A stretch of 13,303 nucleotides of DNA from JBEIUO01 sp964549785 (GCA_964549785.1 CAZJXA010000080.1:1-13303), one strand, 5' to 3'. Shown: positions 1-6,605, counted from the stretch's first letter. The notes: generated from the sequence alone by a model not told the origin. A program made the numbers and translations.

Positions 1-65
1 GGCCCACCCGCGGCGGCATGGACGACCACGGCGCCATGGGCACCGACAAGATCCGTTTCAGCTAA
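1..65 (+). CDS. 3' end of an unidentified protein-coding gene
   Basis: The frame starting at base 3 is open from the window edge to a TAA at 63-65 and gives about 20 C-terminal residues ending MGTDKIRFS. A good intrinsic terminator follows 26 bases after the stop, which supports a real gene end. The fragment is too short for me to name a family. The stretch includes a Gly/Met/Asp/His-rich segment (RGGMDDHGAMG) before the final basic tail. The start and the rest of the gene lie outside the window. Confidence 0.6.
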   Translation, partial: PTRGGMDDHGAMGTDKIRFS

Positions 66-91
66 GCCTCGTTCACCCAACCATCTCAGGA

Positions 92-123
92 CCCCGGCCG
101 CCTTCGGCCGGGGTTCTTTGTTG
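92..123 (+). terminator. Intrinsic (Rho-independent) terminator
   Basis: Bases 92-100 (CCCCGGCCG) pair perfectly with 105-113 (CGGCCGGGG) around a CCTT loop. The T-rich tail TTCTTTGTTG follows at 114-123. This is a 9-bp all-GC stem placed 26 bases after the TAA of the upstream gene, so it most likely ends that transcript. It also argues that the next gene starts beyond it. Confidence 0.85.
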
Positions 124-157
124 CGTGCGGTTGGCAGCAGGGTGTAGGATCAGCGGA

Positions 158-2035
158 ATGGAAACGGCGGCCCACCCGAATCCCGGTTTTCGGCCGATCC
201 CGGCCATTGCGCACGGTTTGACCGGCGGAACAATCCCTGAACCCTCGTCCCACCCCCTGTTCGCCACGCTCGACGAGGCGGCCGACCGAATGCTCACGAC
301 CGCGCGGGCCGCGACCGGCGATCGGGCGTCGCCCGTCGCGTTCGACCATCGGTCCCCGCTCGATGTCCACACTCGCGACGAGTCTGAAGGCGTCGGTGTG
401 GCCGCGGAGCCGCCAGAAAGTGATCCGGCCTCGAACGAATCACCTCCTCCCGAATTCCGTCCGCCCGCACCCCGCGGAGCCGTTTCCAACCCGCACTCGG
501 TCCCCGTCAGGGCGGTCGCCGTCATCGATGTCGGCAGCAACGCCGTGCGGATCGTGGCGATTTCGCACGGCTCCGATGCGCGCCGGCGAACGCTCTTCGA
601 GGATCGCGTCCGCACCGGCCTGGGGGTGGGGCTCGCTGGCGGGACCGGGCTTACCGACGATGCGATCGAAGAAACCGCGGCGGCGGTGCGGAAGTTCGTG
701 AAGCGGGCCGTTGCGTCCGGGTGTGAGCCGGTCTGCATCTTCGCCACTGCGGCAGTCCGCGAGGCGCCGAACGCGGAAACGTTCTGTGCCCGAGTGCGCG
801 ATCAGACCGGGCTTCAAGTAGAGGTTCTTTCCGCCCGCGACGAAGGGCTGATGGCGTTCCGAGGTGCGAACCTTCACACCGAGGCCCGGGACACCGAAGC
901 GCTGGTGGATATCGGCGGAGGCTCCGGACAGATCGTGCTGGCCCGGCGCGGCGTCGTGATCACCAACGTTTCACTCCCGCTCGGTGCCCTGCGGTTGACC
1001 GAACGCTTCGGCGATGTTGGACCGGAAGCGCTCGCCACCTTCGCTAACCTCCGTAACTTTGTAGACGAAACCGTCAGGGCGGCCATCCCGAAGTGGTGGA
1101 CCCCGATCGAGGAGGTCGTGGGGTGCGGGGGCGGTTTTACGTCCGCCGCCGCCATCGATACCGCATCAAGATCGGCGGCATCACCGGCAATCGGTTCCGG
1201 CGCCATCGAGTCCCGAACCCTCCTCGAGCGGGCGAGTATCGGGGCATCGATGAACCGCCTCCGAGCAATGACCCCCGCCGAAAGAGCCTCGTTCCCGGGC
1301 CTCCCCGGCGATCGAGCCCGTATCGCCTTCGCCGGTCTCTGCGTGGCCGATCGGGTGATGAAGCACCTCGGCGCCAAGCGGGCCCGCCTTTCTTACGCTG
1401 GCGTGCGGGGCGGGCTTGTCGACCGCCTCTTGGAAGCCGCGAACGCCGCGCCAAGCCCCCTCGCGGGCGCGGAACGGCTGGCCGACCGCTGCGGTGATGA
1501 ACGCTCCCACTCGAATCATGTGCGCATCCTCGCGCTCTCACTCTTTGATCAACTCGAAGCGGCCGGCGTGACCAGGCTGACATCGAGCCATCGCGATTTG
1601 CTGGCGATCGCGGCCACCGTCCACGACGTCGGCGTGCTCGCCGGCTACGAAAAACACCACAAATCCGGGCGCGATATCGTCCTCAATCAGCCGATCGAAG
1701 GGTTGACCCAGCGCGACAACGTCGTGGTCTCCCAGATCGTCCGCTACCACCGCAAGGCAGGCCCGAGCGCGGCCCACGAAGGGTTCGCCGCCCTTGACGC
1801 CGCGGACGCCGATCTGGTGCGCCTGCTCTGCGGCATTCTCCGCATCGCCGACGGGCTGGACCGGACACACACGCAGACCGTTCATTCAGCGCGGCTTCAC
1901 CGCTTTGCCTCCGAAGTTCGCATCGTTGTGACCGCTTCCGGCGAAACCGAGGAGAACCTGCACGCCGCCACGCTCAAAGCCGACGTGCTCTCCCACCACC
2001 TCACCGCGCCGATTCGGATTGAACGGTTACTCTGA
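158..2035 (+). CDS. ppx: Ppx/GppA family phosphatase with C-terminal HD domain
   Basis: Predicted exopolyphosphatase (releases Pi from polyphosphate ends) or guanosine pentaphosphatase (pppGpp to ppGpp); cytoplasmic. Residues are counted from the ATG (625 aa). The ASKHA-fold phosphatase half shows IDVGSN at 123-128, ATAAVRE at 196-202, VDIGGGSG at 250-257 and SLPLGALRLTE at 272-282, all classic Ppx/GppA motifs. The C-terminal half is the HD-type domain: HSNHV at 451-455, HD at 489-490, HHKSG at 500-504 and RYHRK at 529-533. Sequence alone does not separate Ppx from GppA. An in-frame GTG at 125 lies almost against the terminator, so I chose the ATG at 158, with a weak AGGA about 8 bases upstream. 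The first ~117 residues are Pro/Ala/Ser/Glu-rich, lack family motifs and are probably disordered. The conserved domain has no internal start codon at its border, so the extension (or part of it, from an ATG at 290 or GTG at 398) must be translated. The gene is convergent with corA, 50 bp away. Confidence 0.9.
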   Translation: METAAHPNPGFRPIPAIAHGLTGGTIPEPSSHPLFATLDEAADRMLTTARAATGDRASPVAFDHRSPLDVHTRDESEGVGVAAEPPESDPASNESPPPEFRPPAPRGAVSNPHSVPVRAVAVIDVGSNAVRIVAISHGSDARRRTLFEDRVRTGLGVGLAGGTGLTDDAIEETAAAVRKFVKRAVASGCEPVCIFATAAVREAPNAETFCARVRDQTGLQVEVLSARDEGLMAFRGANLHTEARDTEALVDIGGGSGQIVLARRGVVITNVSLPLGALRLTERFGDVGPEALATFANLRNFVDETVRAAIPKWWTPIEEVVGCGGGFTSAAAIDTASRSAASPAIGSGAIESRTLLERASIGASMNRLRAMTPAERASFPGLPGDRARIAFAGLCVADRVMKHLGAKRARLSYAGVRGGLVDRLLEAANAAPSPLAGAERLADRCGDERSHSNHVRILALSLFDQLEAAGVTRLTSSHRDLLAIAATVHDVGVLAGYEKHHKSGRDIVLNQPIEGLTQRDNVVVSQIVRYHRKAGPSAAHEGFAALDAADADLVRLLCGILRIADGLDRTHTQTVHSARLHRFASEVRIVVTASGETEENLHAATLKADVLSHHLTAPIRIERLL

Positions 2036-2085
2036 CCGCCACCCGTGATTCGGACTCCTGAAGTTGACCTTGGCGCACCGGAAGT

Positions 2086-3453
2086 TCACTTCGCCCCGCC
2101 GCTGGCCCCTCCCAACCAGCCTTTGCGCCGGAAGTACAGCAGCATGCCCGCCGCGATCGCAGCGCACAACCCCATGACCATCACATACCCGAACGGCCAA
2201 TTCAGTTCGGGCATGTTCCATCGGCTGGTTTCCCGGAAGTTCATCCCGTAGACGCCGACGACAAAAGTCAGCGGCATGAAGACCGTCGAGAAAATCGTCA
2301 GAACCTTCATCACCTCGTTCATTCGGTAACTGGCCATCGACAGCGAAAGTTCCAGCAGGCTCGACGCGGTTTCCCGTGCGTTCTCCAGAATGTCGATCAA
2401 TTGCACCGTGTGGTCATAGCAATCCCGGAAGTGGAGACGCGTCTCGTCGGTGATGAGCGGGCACACGTCCCGCACCAGCGTATTTGTCAGGTCCCGGAGC
2501 GGCCACACGCTGCGCCGGATGTCCGAGAGGTCGCGCCGCAAGCGATGAATCCCTGAGGCCGTCGCCGCGCTGAACCCCGTGGATGAAGCACTCTCGAGTT
2601 CCTCGGCCCGGTCGCCGAAATCTTCCGCGATCGGAAAGTACGCATCGATCGCCGCATCAAGCAGCGCATACGCGAGGTAATCCGCCGCCACGCCCCGAAT
2701 CCGACCCACGGATCGTCGTACACGGTCGCGTACGGGCTCGAAGCAATCGGCCCGGCCCTCCTGAAACGTGATCACCACCCCCGGTAGAAGAAAGAGGCTG
2801 ATCTGTTCCGTCATCACCACCGGGTGCGACGTGCCGGCGTCCGCGGTCGGCTCGGGCGCCCTGAACACGATGAACACCTGACCGCCATACTCCTCGACCT
2901 TAGGACGCTGATTGGTGTTCATCACGTCTTCAACCGCCAGCCGGTGAAGCCCGAAGTCGCGCGCCAGCGTTTCGACGACGCTCGCATCCCCGAAACCCGT
3001 CACATTGATCCACGTCACCCTCAGCCCCGTCGAAAGCGCCTTTACCTCTCCCACCTCCACCCCCGGGCGCTCGACCAGCCGTTCACTGTCATACCCCAAC
3101 ATGTCGATGACCGGCCGCGGCGATCCGGCGGGCGCAACGATCGTCCCCGGCGACGACCCAGCGGGCGGCCTGCGCTTGCGGTCGCGGCGTTTCCGTCGGA
3201 TGCGGGCCGGGCTCACGCCTGCGCCTGCGCCCGGGCGGGCTTCCGCGCTTCGCCCCGCTTCGGCGCTGCCCGCCGGGTTGGCACCGAGCCCTGCTGCGGC
3301 ACCGAGCCCTACTGCGGCACCAAGCCCCGCTGCGGCACCGGCTACGGGCCCCGCTCCGGCACCGGACCCCGTTTCGGCGCCGGGCCCCTCTTCGGCACCG
3401 GTCCCCGTTTCGGCGCCGGGCCTAAGTTTCGCGCGATCCCCGTTCTCATCCAT
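2086..3453 (-). CDS. corA: CorA family divalent metal ion transporter
   Basis: Inner-membrane Mg2+/Co2+ (or related metal) channel of the CorA/MIT superfamily. Residues are from the ATG at 3453 (455 aa). The signature YGMNF ends transmembrane helix 1 (about 384-402; GMNF at 403-406). A short acidic periplasmic loop with MPEL (414-417) follows, then helix 2 (about 422-441) and a basic cytoplasmic tail. The soluble funnel domain begins near residue 114 with a helix-rich region before the membrane. The frame can be extended to a TTG at 3525. I prefer the ATG because GGAGG lies upstream of it (complement of 3467-3471), although the 13-base spacing is long. Odd features: residues 13-56 are a Gly/Ala hexapeptide repeat and residues 84-95 are a very basic patch (RIRRKRRDRKRR), so the N-terminus is about 110 residues longer than typical CorA. 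It is divergent from the DUF2959 lipoprotein gene. The family call is firm; the metal specificity is not. Confidence 0.93.
   Translation of the reverse strand: MDENGDRAKLRPGAETGTGAEEGPGAETGSGAGAGPVAGAAAGLGAAVGLGAAAGLGANPAGSAEAGRSAEARPGAGAGVSPARIRRKRRDRKRRPPAGSSPGTIVAPAGSPRPVIDMLGYDSERLVERPGVEVGEVKALSTGLRVTWINVTGFGDASVVETLARDFGLHRLAVEDVMNTNQRPKVEEYGGQVFIVFRAPEPTADAGTSHPVVMTEQISLFLLPGVVITFQEGRADCFEPVRDRVRRSVGRIRGVAADYLAYALLDAAIDAYFPIAEDFGDRAEELESASSTGFSAATASGIHRLRRDLSDIRRSVWPLRDLTNTLVRDVCPLITDETRLHFRDCYDHTVQLIDILENARETASSLLELSLSMASYRMNEVMKVLTIFSTVFMPLTFVVGVYGMNFRETSRWNMPELNWPFGYVMVMGLCAAIAAGMLLYFRRKGWLGGASGGAK
3286..3417 (-). repeat. 18-bp tandem repeat in the 5' part of corA
   Basis: Seven consecutive units can be read, six of 18 bp and one of 24 bp. 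On the + strand they resemble GCGGCACCGAGCCCTACT and TCGGCGCCGGGCCCCTCT. On the coding (-) strand they encode Gly-Ala-x-x-Gly-x: GAETGT, GAEEGP, GAETGS, GAGAGPVA, GAAAGL, GAAVGL, GAAAGL. There are no spacers between units, so this is an in-gene minisatellite and not a CRISPR. Every unit length is a multiple of three, so copy-number change would keep the corA frame. Confidence 0.85.
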
Positions 3454-3589
3454 GGCGACAAGCGTACCTCCACTGCTCCGCTCGCGCCCCTGCCCTTCCA
3501 CGTCTCGCCCGCAATCCCGCCCCAAAGTCGGCCCGCTGCTTGATCCGATTCAGCCTGCACCCGCCGCCCGCCCGCAATATCATTCCCTC

Positions 3590-4273
3590 ATGAACCGACG
3601 ACCGTTTCCGTATAGCGCGGCATTTCACGGCGGCCTGCTGACCGTGCTCCTCGCCGTCTCCGCCGGGATGCCCGGCTGCCAGAAGGCCTACTACGGAACG
3701 ATGGAGGCCTTCGGCAAGCACAAGCGCGACCTGCTCGTCAGCCGGGTGAAAGACGGCAGCGAAGCCCAAGACGCCGCGAAAGAACAATTCGCCTCCGCCC
3801 TCGAAGAGTTTTCCGCTCTCATCAACTTTGACGGCGGCAACCTGAAAAAGGCTTACGACAAAAGCAACTCTCAATTGGACGACTGTGAAAGCAAGGCCGC
3901 TACGGTCAAGGACCGCATAAAGTCCATCGAGAGTGTCGGCGATGCCCTCTTTGCCGAATGGAACAAGGAGCTTGACCAGTACTCCAACGCCTCGCTCCGC
4001 AACGCCAGCGAATCGCAACTCTCTGTTACCAAGAGCAAGTACACCGACATGCTCAACGCCATGAAGCGGGCCGCGGCAACGATGGACCCCGTTCTCGCCA
4101 CCTTCCGGGACAACGTGCTGTTCCTCAAGCACAACCTCAACGCCCAGGCCGTCGCCTCGCTCAGGGGCGAGGTCGCAAAATTGGAGACCGATGTCCGGGA
4201 CCTCATTCGCCAAATGGAAGCGTCCATCGCCGAGGCCGACGCCTTCATCCGCGACATGCAGTCTGCGGAATAG
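3590..4273 (+). CDS. DUF2959-type lipoprotein
   Basis: A 227-residue predicted lipoprotein. The N-terminus has Arg-Arg, a hydrophobic stretch (about 13-25) and a lipobox ending GMPGC with the lipidated Cys at 30. The mature part opens with YYGTMEAFGKHKRDLLVSRV, which I recognise as the start of the DUF2959 family. The rest is charged and almost entirely helical, with long heptad-like stretches (about 55-110 and 175-225), so a coiled-coil or helical bundle is likely. No catalytic motif is visible and the family function is unknown to me. The frame is open upstream to 3005, but that part is antisense to the corA repeat region, and the signal peptide sets the start at 3590. No strong Shine-Dalgarno is visible. 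It is divergent from corA, and a 94-residue gene follows 70 bp downstream on the same strand, possibly in the same transcript. Confidence 0.85.
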   Translation: MNRRPFPYSAAFHGGLLTVLLAVSAGMPGCQKAYYGTMEAFGKHKRDLLVSRVKDGSEAQDAAKEQFASALEEFSALINFDGGNLKKAYDKSNSQLDDCESKAATVKDRIKSIESVGDALFAEWNKELDQYSNASLRNASESQLSVTKSKYTDMLNAMKRAAATMDPVLATFRDNVLFLKHNLNAQAVASLRGEVAKLETDVRDLIRQMEASIAEADAFIRDMQSAE

Positions 4274-4343
4274 CACACGACCGACCGAAGGGTCTCCGCC
4301 GACCGTGCCGGGGCCCATCACCGCTCACACTGGGAATCGCATC

Positions 4344-4628
4344 ATGGCCGGCGGCAGTTTCAACCACTACTCCAAGACCGCAAAGTCGGCCATCAACCGC
4401 TTCTACAGCCAGGCGGACACCCGCGCTATCAACAGACTGCAGGAACTAGTCTCCGACCTCGCGCTCGCCGACGACACCGCGAAGGACAAACTCTGGAAAT
4501 CCGCGCAGACGACCCTCGCCAAGACGAACGCCCCGCCCGCCCGGGTCGTCGCCGTCATCCAAGCCCGAGACCTCAAGGCCTTTGCGCAATTGGTCTCCGG
4601 TATCGCCGCCGGTAAATTCGCCGAATAG
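4344..4628 (+). CDS. Small conserved-looking hypothetical protein (94 aa)
   Basis: I do not recognise this protein. It is 94 residues, begins MAGGSFNHYSKTAKSA, has no signal peptide or membrane segment, and looks fully alpha-helical (FYSQADTRAINRLQELVSDLAL; then KDKLWKSAQTTLAKT; then RVVAVIQARDLKAFAQLV). It is therefore probably a small soluble cytoplasmic protein. The frame is open from 4191, but the upstream part overlaps the end of the DUF2959 gene. The ATG at 4344 has a GGGA about 8 bases upstream, so I take it as the start. It lies 70 bp after the lipoprotein gene in the same orientation, so co-transcription is plausible, but a shared function is only a guess. It is convergent with the Met-rich gene across 100 bp. 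Confidence 0.65.
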   Translation: MAGGSFNHYSKTAKSAINRFYSQADTRAINRLQELVSDLALADDTAKDKLWKSAQTTLAKTNAPPARVVAVIQARDLKAFAQLVSGIAAGKFAE

Positions 4629-4689
4629 CGGCTCGGCAGTCACCGGCCGTAAAGACTGGGCATTCATCGCTGCGCGAGGGCGTTGTCGC

Positions 4690-4707
4690 CGGAAACTCCG
4701 CTTTCCG
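4690..4707. terminator. Possible weak hairpin between convergent genes
   Basis: CGGAAA (4690-4695) can pair with TTTCCG (4702-4707) around a 6-base loop. It lies between the stop of the 94-aa gene (4628) and the stop of the Met-rich gene (4729). There is no T-tract on either side, so it is at best a weak terminator. I see no other structure in this 100-bp gap. Confidence 0.2.
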
Positions 4708-4728
4708 CGCGATCGCACGGGTGGGTCG

Positions 4729-5265
4729 TTACATCCCCATCAGCATGGCCTTTTCCTTCATCATCTGACTTTCACGCATCATCTCGTCGGCCTTCATCAT
4801 CATCTGATCGCGCGACATCCCGTTCATCATCTGGCCGGAGTTCATCCGCGTGCCCTCTACCTTCATCATCTGGCCTTCACGCATCATCTGGTCGGCCTTC
4901 ATCATCATCTGGTCCTTCGACATGCCGTCCATCATCCGGCCAGAGCCCATCTGCATGGCATCGTCCTTCATCCGCCGGCCCTTCATCATCATGTCGTCGT
5001 CCTTCATCATCATCTGGTCGTTCGACATGCCGTCCCTCATTTGGCCTGAGCTCATCCGCATGGCGTCGTCCTTCATCCGCTGGCCCTTCATCGTCATGGC
5101 GTCGCCCTCCATCGTCATCTGGTCCTTCGACATGGACCCCATGCCGGACGTCGAGCGGTCGCGGGACATTGAATCGTCAGATTTGTCCCGACAACACGCC
5201 GAGGCCGAGAGGAAGTAGAAGGAGGCAGGAGCCGAGAGGGTCGCGACGCGGGTGAAGGTGTTCAT
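4729..5265 (-). CDS. Exported methionine-rich tandem-repeat protein
   Basis: A 178-residue protein from the ATG at 5265; the frame extends to 5310 but the signal peptide sets this start. Residues 1-25 form a signal sequence ending SASACC. Cys24 could be lipidated, although Ala rather than Leu at -3 makes the lipobox weak; otherwise cleavage falls after ASA. After Cys25 there is no Cys, His, Trp, Tyr or Phe. Residues 45-178 are four tandem repeats of 35, 35, 35 and 29 residues, each opening MS(K/N/R)DQM and, in the first three, containing (S/G)SG or NSG followed by QM or RM. I count 43 Met in these 134 residues (about 32%), the rest mostly Asp, Lys, Arg, Gln and Gly. It resembles the exported pentapeptide MXKDX-repeat proteins (a known small family of unknown function). 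MxM/MxxM clusters can bind Cu(I) or Ag(I), or act as an oxidant sink; either role is inference. No metal-transport gene of that kind adjoins it. Confidence 0.75.
   Translation of the reverse strand: MNTFTRVATLSAPASFYFLSASACCRDKSDDSMSRDRSTSGMGSMSKDQMTMEGDAMTMKGQRMKDDAMRMSSGQMRDGMSNDQMMMKDDDMMMKGRRMKDDAMQMGSGRMMDGMSKDQMMMKADQMMREGQMMKVEGTRMNSGQMMNGMSRDQMMMKADEMMRESQMMKEKAMLMGM
4732..5133 (-). repeat. 105-bp tandem repeats (four copies) within the Met-rich gene
   Basis: Units on the coding strand run 5133-5029, 5028-4924, 4923-4819 and 4818-4732 (the last is short, 87 bp). Each full unit encodes 35 residues starting MSKDQM, MSNDQM or MSRDQM. On the + strand they show as frequent CATCAT and TCATCATCTGGTC blocks. 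Copies 3 and 4 are most alike in their first half and copies 1 and 2 share RMKDDAM, so the array looks like stepwise duplication followed by drift. Confidence 0.85.
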
Positions 5266-5469
5266 GGCATGAGATTTTCGGTGCAGAGAAGTGATGATCG
5301 CGGCAGGCACAAGCCTGCTGTCGATCTCACGGCGAAGGACGTTAGCGGAGCGTGAGCGGACAACGCATGAAATAACCAGACATTCTCAGGCCAGGTTACT
5401 TTCACTCCTATTTCAGAGAATTAATAAGTGGCCGCGGGTGCGCCGTACTGTTTTTTTTGTTCCGAAACA
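5266..5469. other. AT-richer intergenic leader upstream of the Met-rich gene
   Basis: These 204 bases separate the stop of the deiodinase-like gene from the start of the Met-rich gene, both on the - strand. The stretch is visibly AT-richer than its neighbours (TTTCAGAGAATTAATAAG near 5411-5428, T8 at 5451-5458). It holds a perfect 6-bp inverted repeat, GCAGGC (5303-5308) and GCCTGC (5313-5318), 38 bases before the start codon. I find no convincing -35/-10 pair. It is the likely place for the promoter and any control site of the Met-rich gene, because the spacing is too large for tight co-transcription. Confidence 0.4.
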
Positions 5470-6138
5470 TCATACAACGACCAGAACGTCGCTCAACGGC
5501 TTGCGTTCAAGGTTCGGCACGGTGCACCCCTCGGCCGCGTACCCGACGGGCAGCACAATGAACGCCCGCTCATGGTCGGGCCGACCCAACAACTCCGAGA
5601 GAAAACCCATCGGACTGGGCGTGTGCGTTAACGTTACCAGGCCCGCATGGTGGATCGCTGCGAGCAAAAACCCGCACGCGATCCCCACGGATTCATTCGC
5701 GTAATACACTTGGCCCTGCCGCCCTTGGGCATCCGGGTCCGTCTTCATCATCTTGAAGACGACGATCACCCACGGCGCATCCTCAATGAAAGGCTTCGAC
5801 GCGTCCGTTCCCAAGTATGCCAAATCCGAAAGCCATTCCGGGTTCGCCCGTCTCGCGTAGAACTCGCGTTCCTCCGCCTCGGCCGCCAGCCGTAGCTTCC
5901 GCTTGACCACCGTATCTCGCACCGCGACAAATCGCCACGGCTGCTTATGGGCTCCCGAGGGCGCAGTGGAAGCCGCCGCAACCACCCAACGGATCACTTC
6001 TTCCGAAACCGGTCGCGTGGAGAAATGCCGGATCGACCGCCGTCGGTCCAAGGTTCGATAAAACCGCTCCGCCTCCACCTCCGGCGATTCCCCGGGGCAA
6101 AAGCCCTCAAATTTTACACGTTGTTCCGGCACACCCAT
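5470..6138 (-). CDS. Nitroreductase-fold flavoprotein, iodotyrosine deiodinase-like
   Basis: A 222-residue FMN-dependent enzyme of the nitroreductase superfamily, probably cytoplasmic (no signal peptide). FMN-contact motifs are present: RRRSIRHF (32-39), STAPSGAHKQPW (57-68) and the C-terminal LPVGY (196-200). It most resembles iodotyrosine deiodinase. Compared with human IYD as I remember it, Glu90, Tyr94 and Lys115 fall at the same spacing as the substrate-zwitterion triad Glu157/Tyr161/Lys182. WxxDL, the DAPW segment, GLVTLTHTP and TVPNLERKPL also line up. The family reductively dehalogenates halotyrosines; whether this one does, or is a broader nitroreductase, is inference. The frame extends to a GTG at 6174. 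I chose the ATG at 6138 because of GAGG (complement of 6151-6154) 12 bases upstream. It is divergent from the PilZ gene, with 74 bp between the starts. Confidence 0.88.
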   Translation of the reverse strand: MGVPEQRVKFEGFCPGESPEVEAERFYRTLDRRRSIRHFSTRPVSEEVIRWVVAAASTAPSGAHKQPWRFVAVRDTVVKRKLRLAAEAEEREFYARRANPEWLSDLAYLGTDASKPFIEDAPWVIVVFKMMKTDPDAQGRQGQVYYANESVGIACGFLLAAIHHAGLVTLTHTPSPMGFLSELLGRPDHERAFIVLPVGYAAEGCTVPNLERKPLSDVLVVV

Positions 6139-6212
6139 TGCGATCGGTTTCCTCAGTACGCCCGCGCCCGCCACGGCTCACCCAGGAGCCGCATCGCTCC
6201 GATGCTCGCTCC

Positions 6213-6605
6213 ATGCGATTCGCCCGCAACCTCCGGATCATCGGCTCCTTGGGTCAGGGAGACGCCAATCAGCGCCGGCACGGGCGACTTCATATGCAGG
6301 ATATCCGGTGCAGCCTCGGCACGTTGCTCGATCTATCCGCGTCCGGGATGCGCCTCAAAGCCCGCGGCACGATCCCGAAGACCGGCCAGATATTCACGGT
6401 CACCTTGCAGAGCGTGGACGGGCCTGTCCTCGTCGGATGCCGCATTCGCTGGTGGCGAAAGTGCGGCATGATCACCAAGGAAGTCGGAGTCGAGTTCGTC
6501 GATCCAACTCCGGCAATCTGCGCCGACTTGGGCCGACTCGCGCAACGGGCCGCCCACAACGAAAGCGTGCGCCAGGAAATCATCGACGGCCGGACACGCG
6601 AGTAA
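6213..6605 (+). CDS. PilZ domain protein, probable c-di-GMP binder
   Basis: A 130-residue single-domain protein, cytoplasmic by sequence. Both c-di-GMP-binding motifs of PilZ domains are intact: RxxxR as RRHGR (21-25) and DxSxxG as DLSASG (40-45). The beta-barrel continues to GVEFVD (92-97), and a C-terminal helix (about 100-125) follows. IRCSLGTLLDLSASGMRLKA is the usual look of short planctomycete PilZ proteins. It likely acts as a c-di-GMP receptor that passes the signal by protein contact, since no output domain is attached. The start is uncertain: the frame is open back to a TTG at 6138, which overlaps the divergent gene, and the ATG at 6213 has no good ribosome-binding site. Starting at the next Met (6294) would delete the RxxxR motif. 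No cyclase or phosphodiesterase gene lies nearby. Confidence 0.87.
   Translation: MRFARNLRIIGSLGQGDANQRRHGRLHMQDIRCSLGTLLDLSASGMRLKARGTIPKTGQIFTVTLQSVDGPVLVGCRIRWWRKCGMITKEVGVEFVDPTPAICADLGRLAQRAAHNESVRQEIIDGRTRE

Noticed and set aside
125..157. GTG at 125 as the start of the Ppx gene
   Set aside because: It sits directly at the T-rich tail of the upstream terminator, leaving no room for a promoter and ribosome-binding site. The ATG at 158 fits better.
2060..2095. Imperfect direct repeat GAAGTTGACCTTGGCGC / GAAGTTCACTTCGCC at the ppx-corA junction
   Set aside because: Only two partial copies, partly inside the corA 3' end, with no symmetry or flanking element to suggest a site or an insertion.
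3286..3417. Tandem repeats as a CRISPR array
   Set aside because: Units are contiguous with no spacers and encode an in-frame peptide repeat. The same holds for the 105-bp repeats at 4732-5133.
3005..3589. Long + strand frame upstream of and continuous with the DUF2959 lipoprotein, suggesting a 422-residue protein
   Set aside because: It is antisense to corA and its Pro/Ala repeats are the mirror of the corA 18-bp repeats. The signal peptide and lipobox fix the lipoprotein start at 3590.
3446..4321. A 291-residue - strand frame over the DUF2959 gene
   Set aside because: Antisense to a gene with a clear lipobox; its translation lacks recognisable features.
4582..5255. + strand Ser-rich and His-rich (LHHHL) frames across the Met-rich gene
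   Set aside because: They are the reverse complement of ATG-rich tandem repeats: CAT runs read as His, Ser or Ile depending on frame. Only the - strand frame has a signal peptide and a coherent repeat.
5451..5458. T8 run as an intrinsic terminator
   Set aside because: No + strand gene precedes it and no good stem adjoins it. For the - strand deiodinase-like gene it reads as A8, the wrong orientation.
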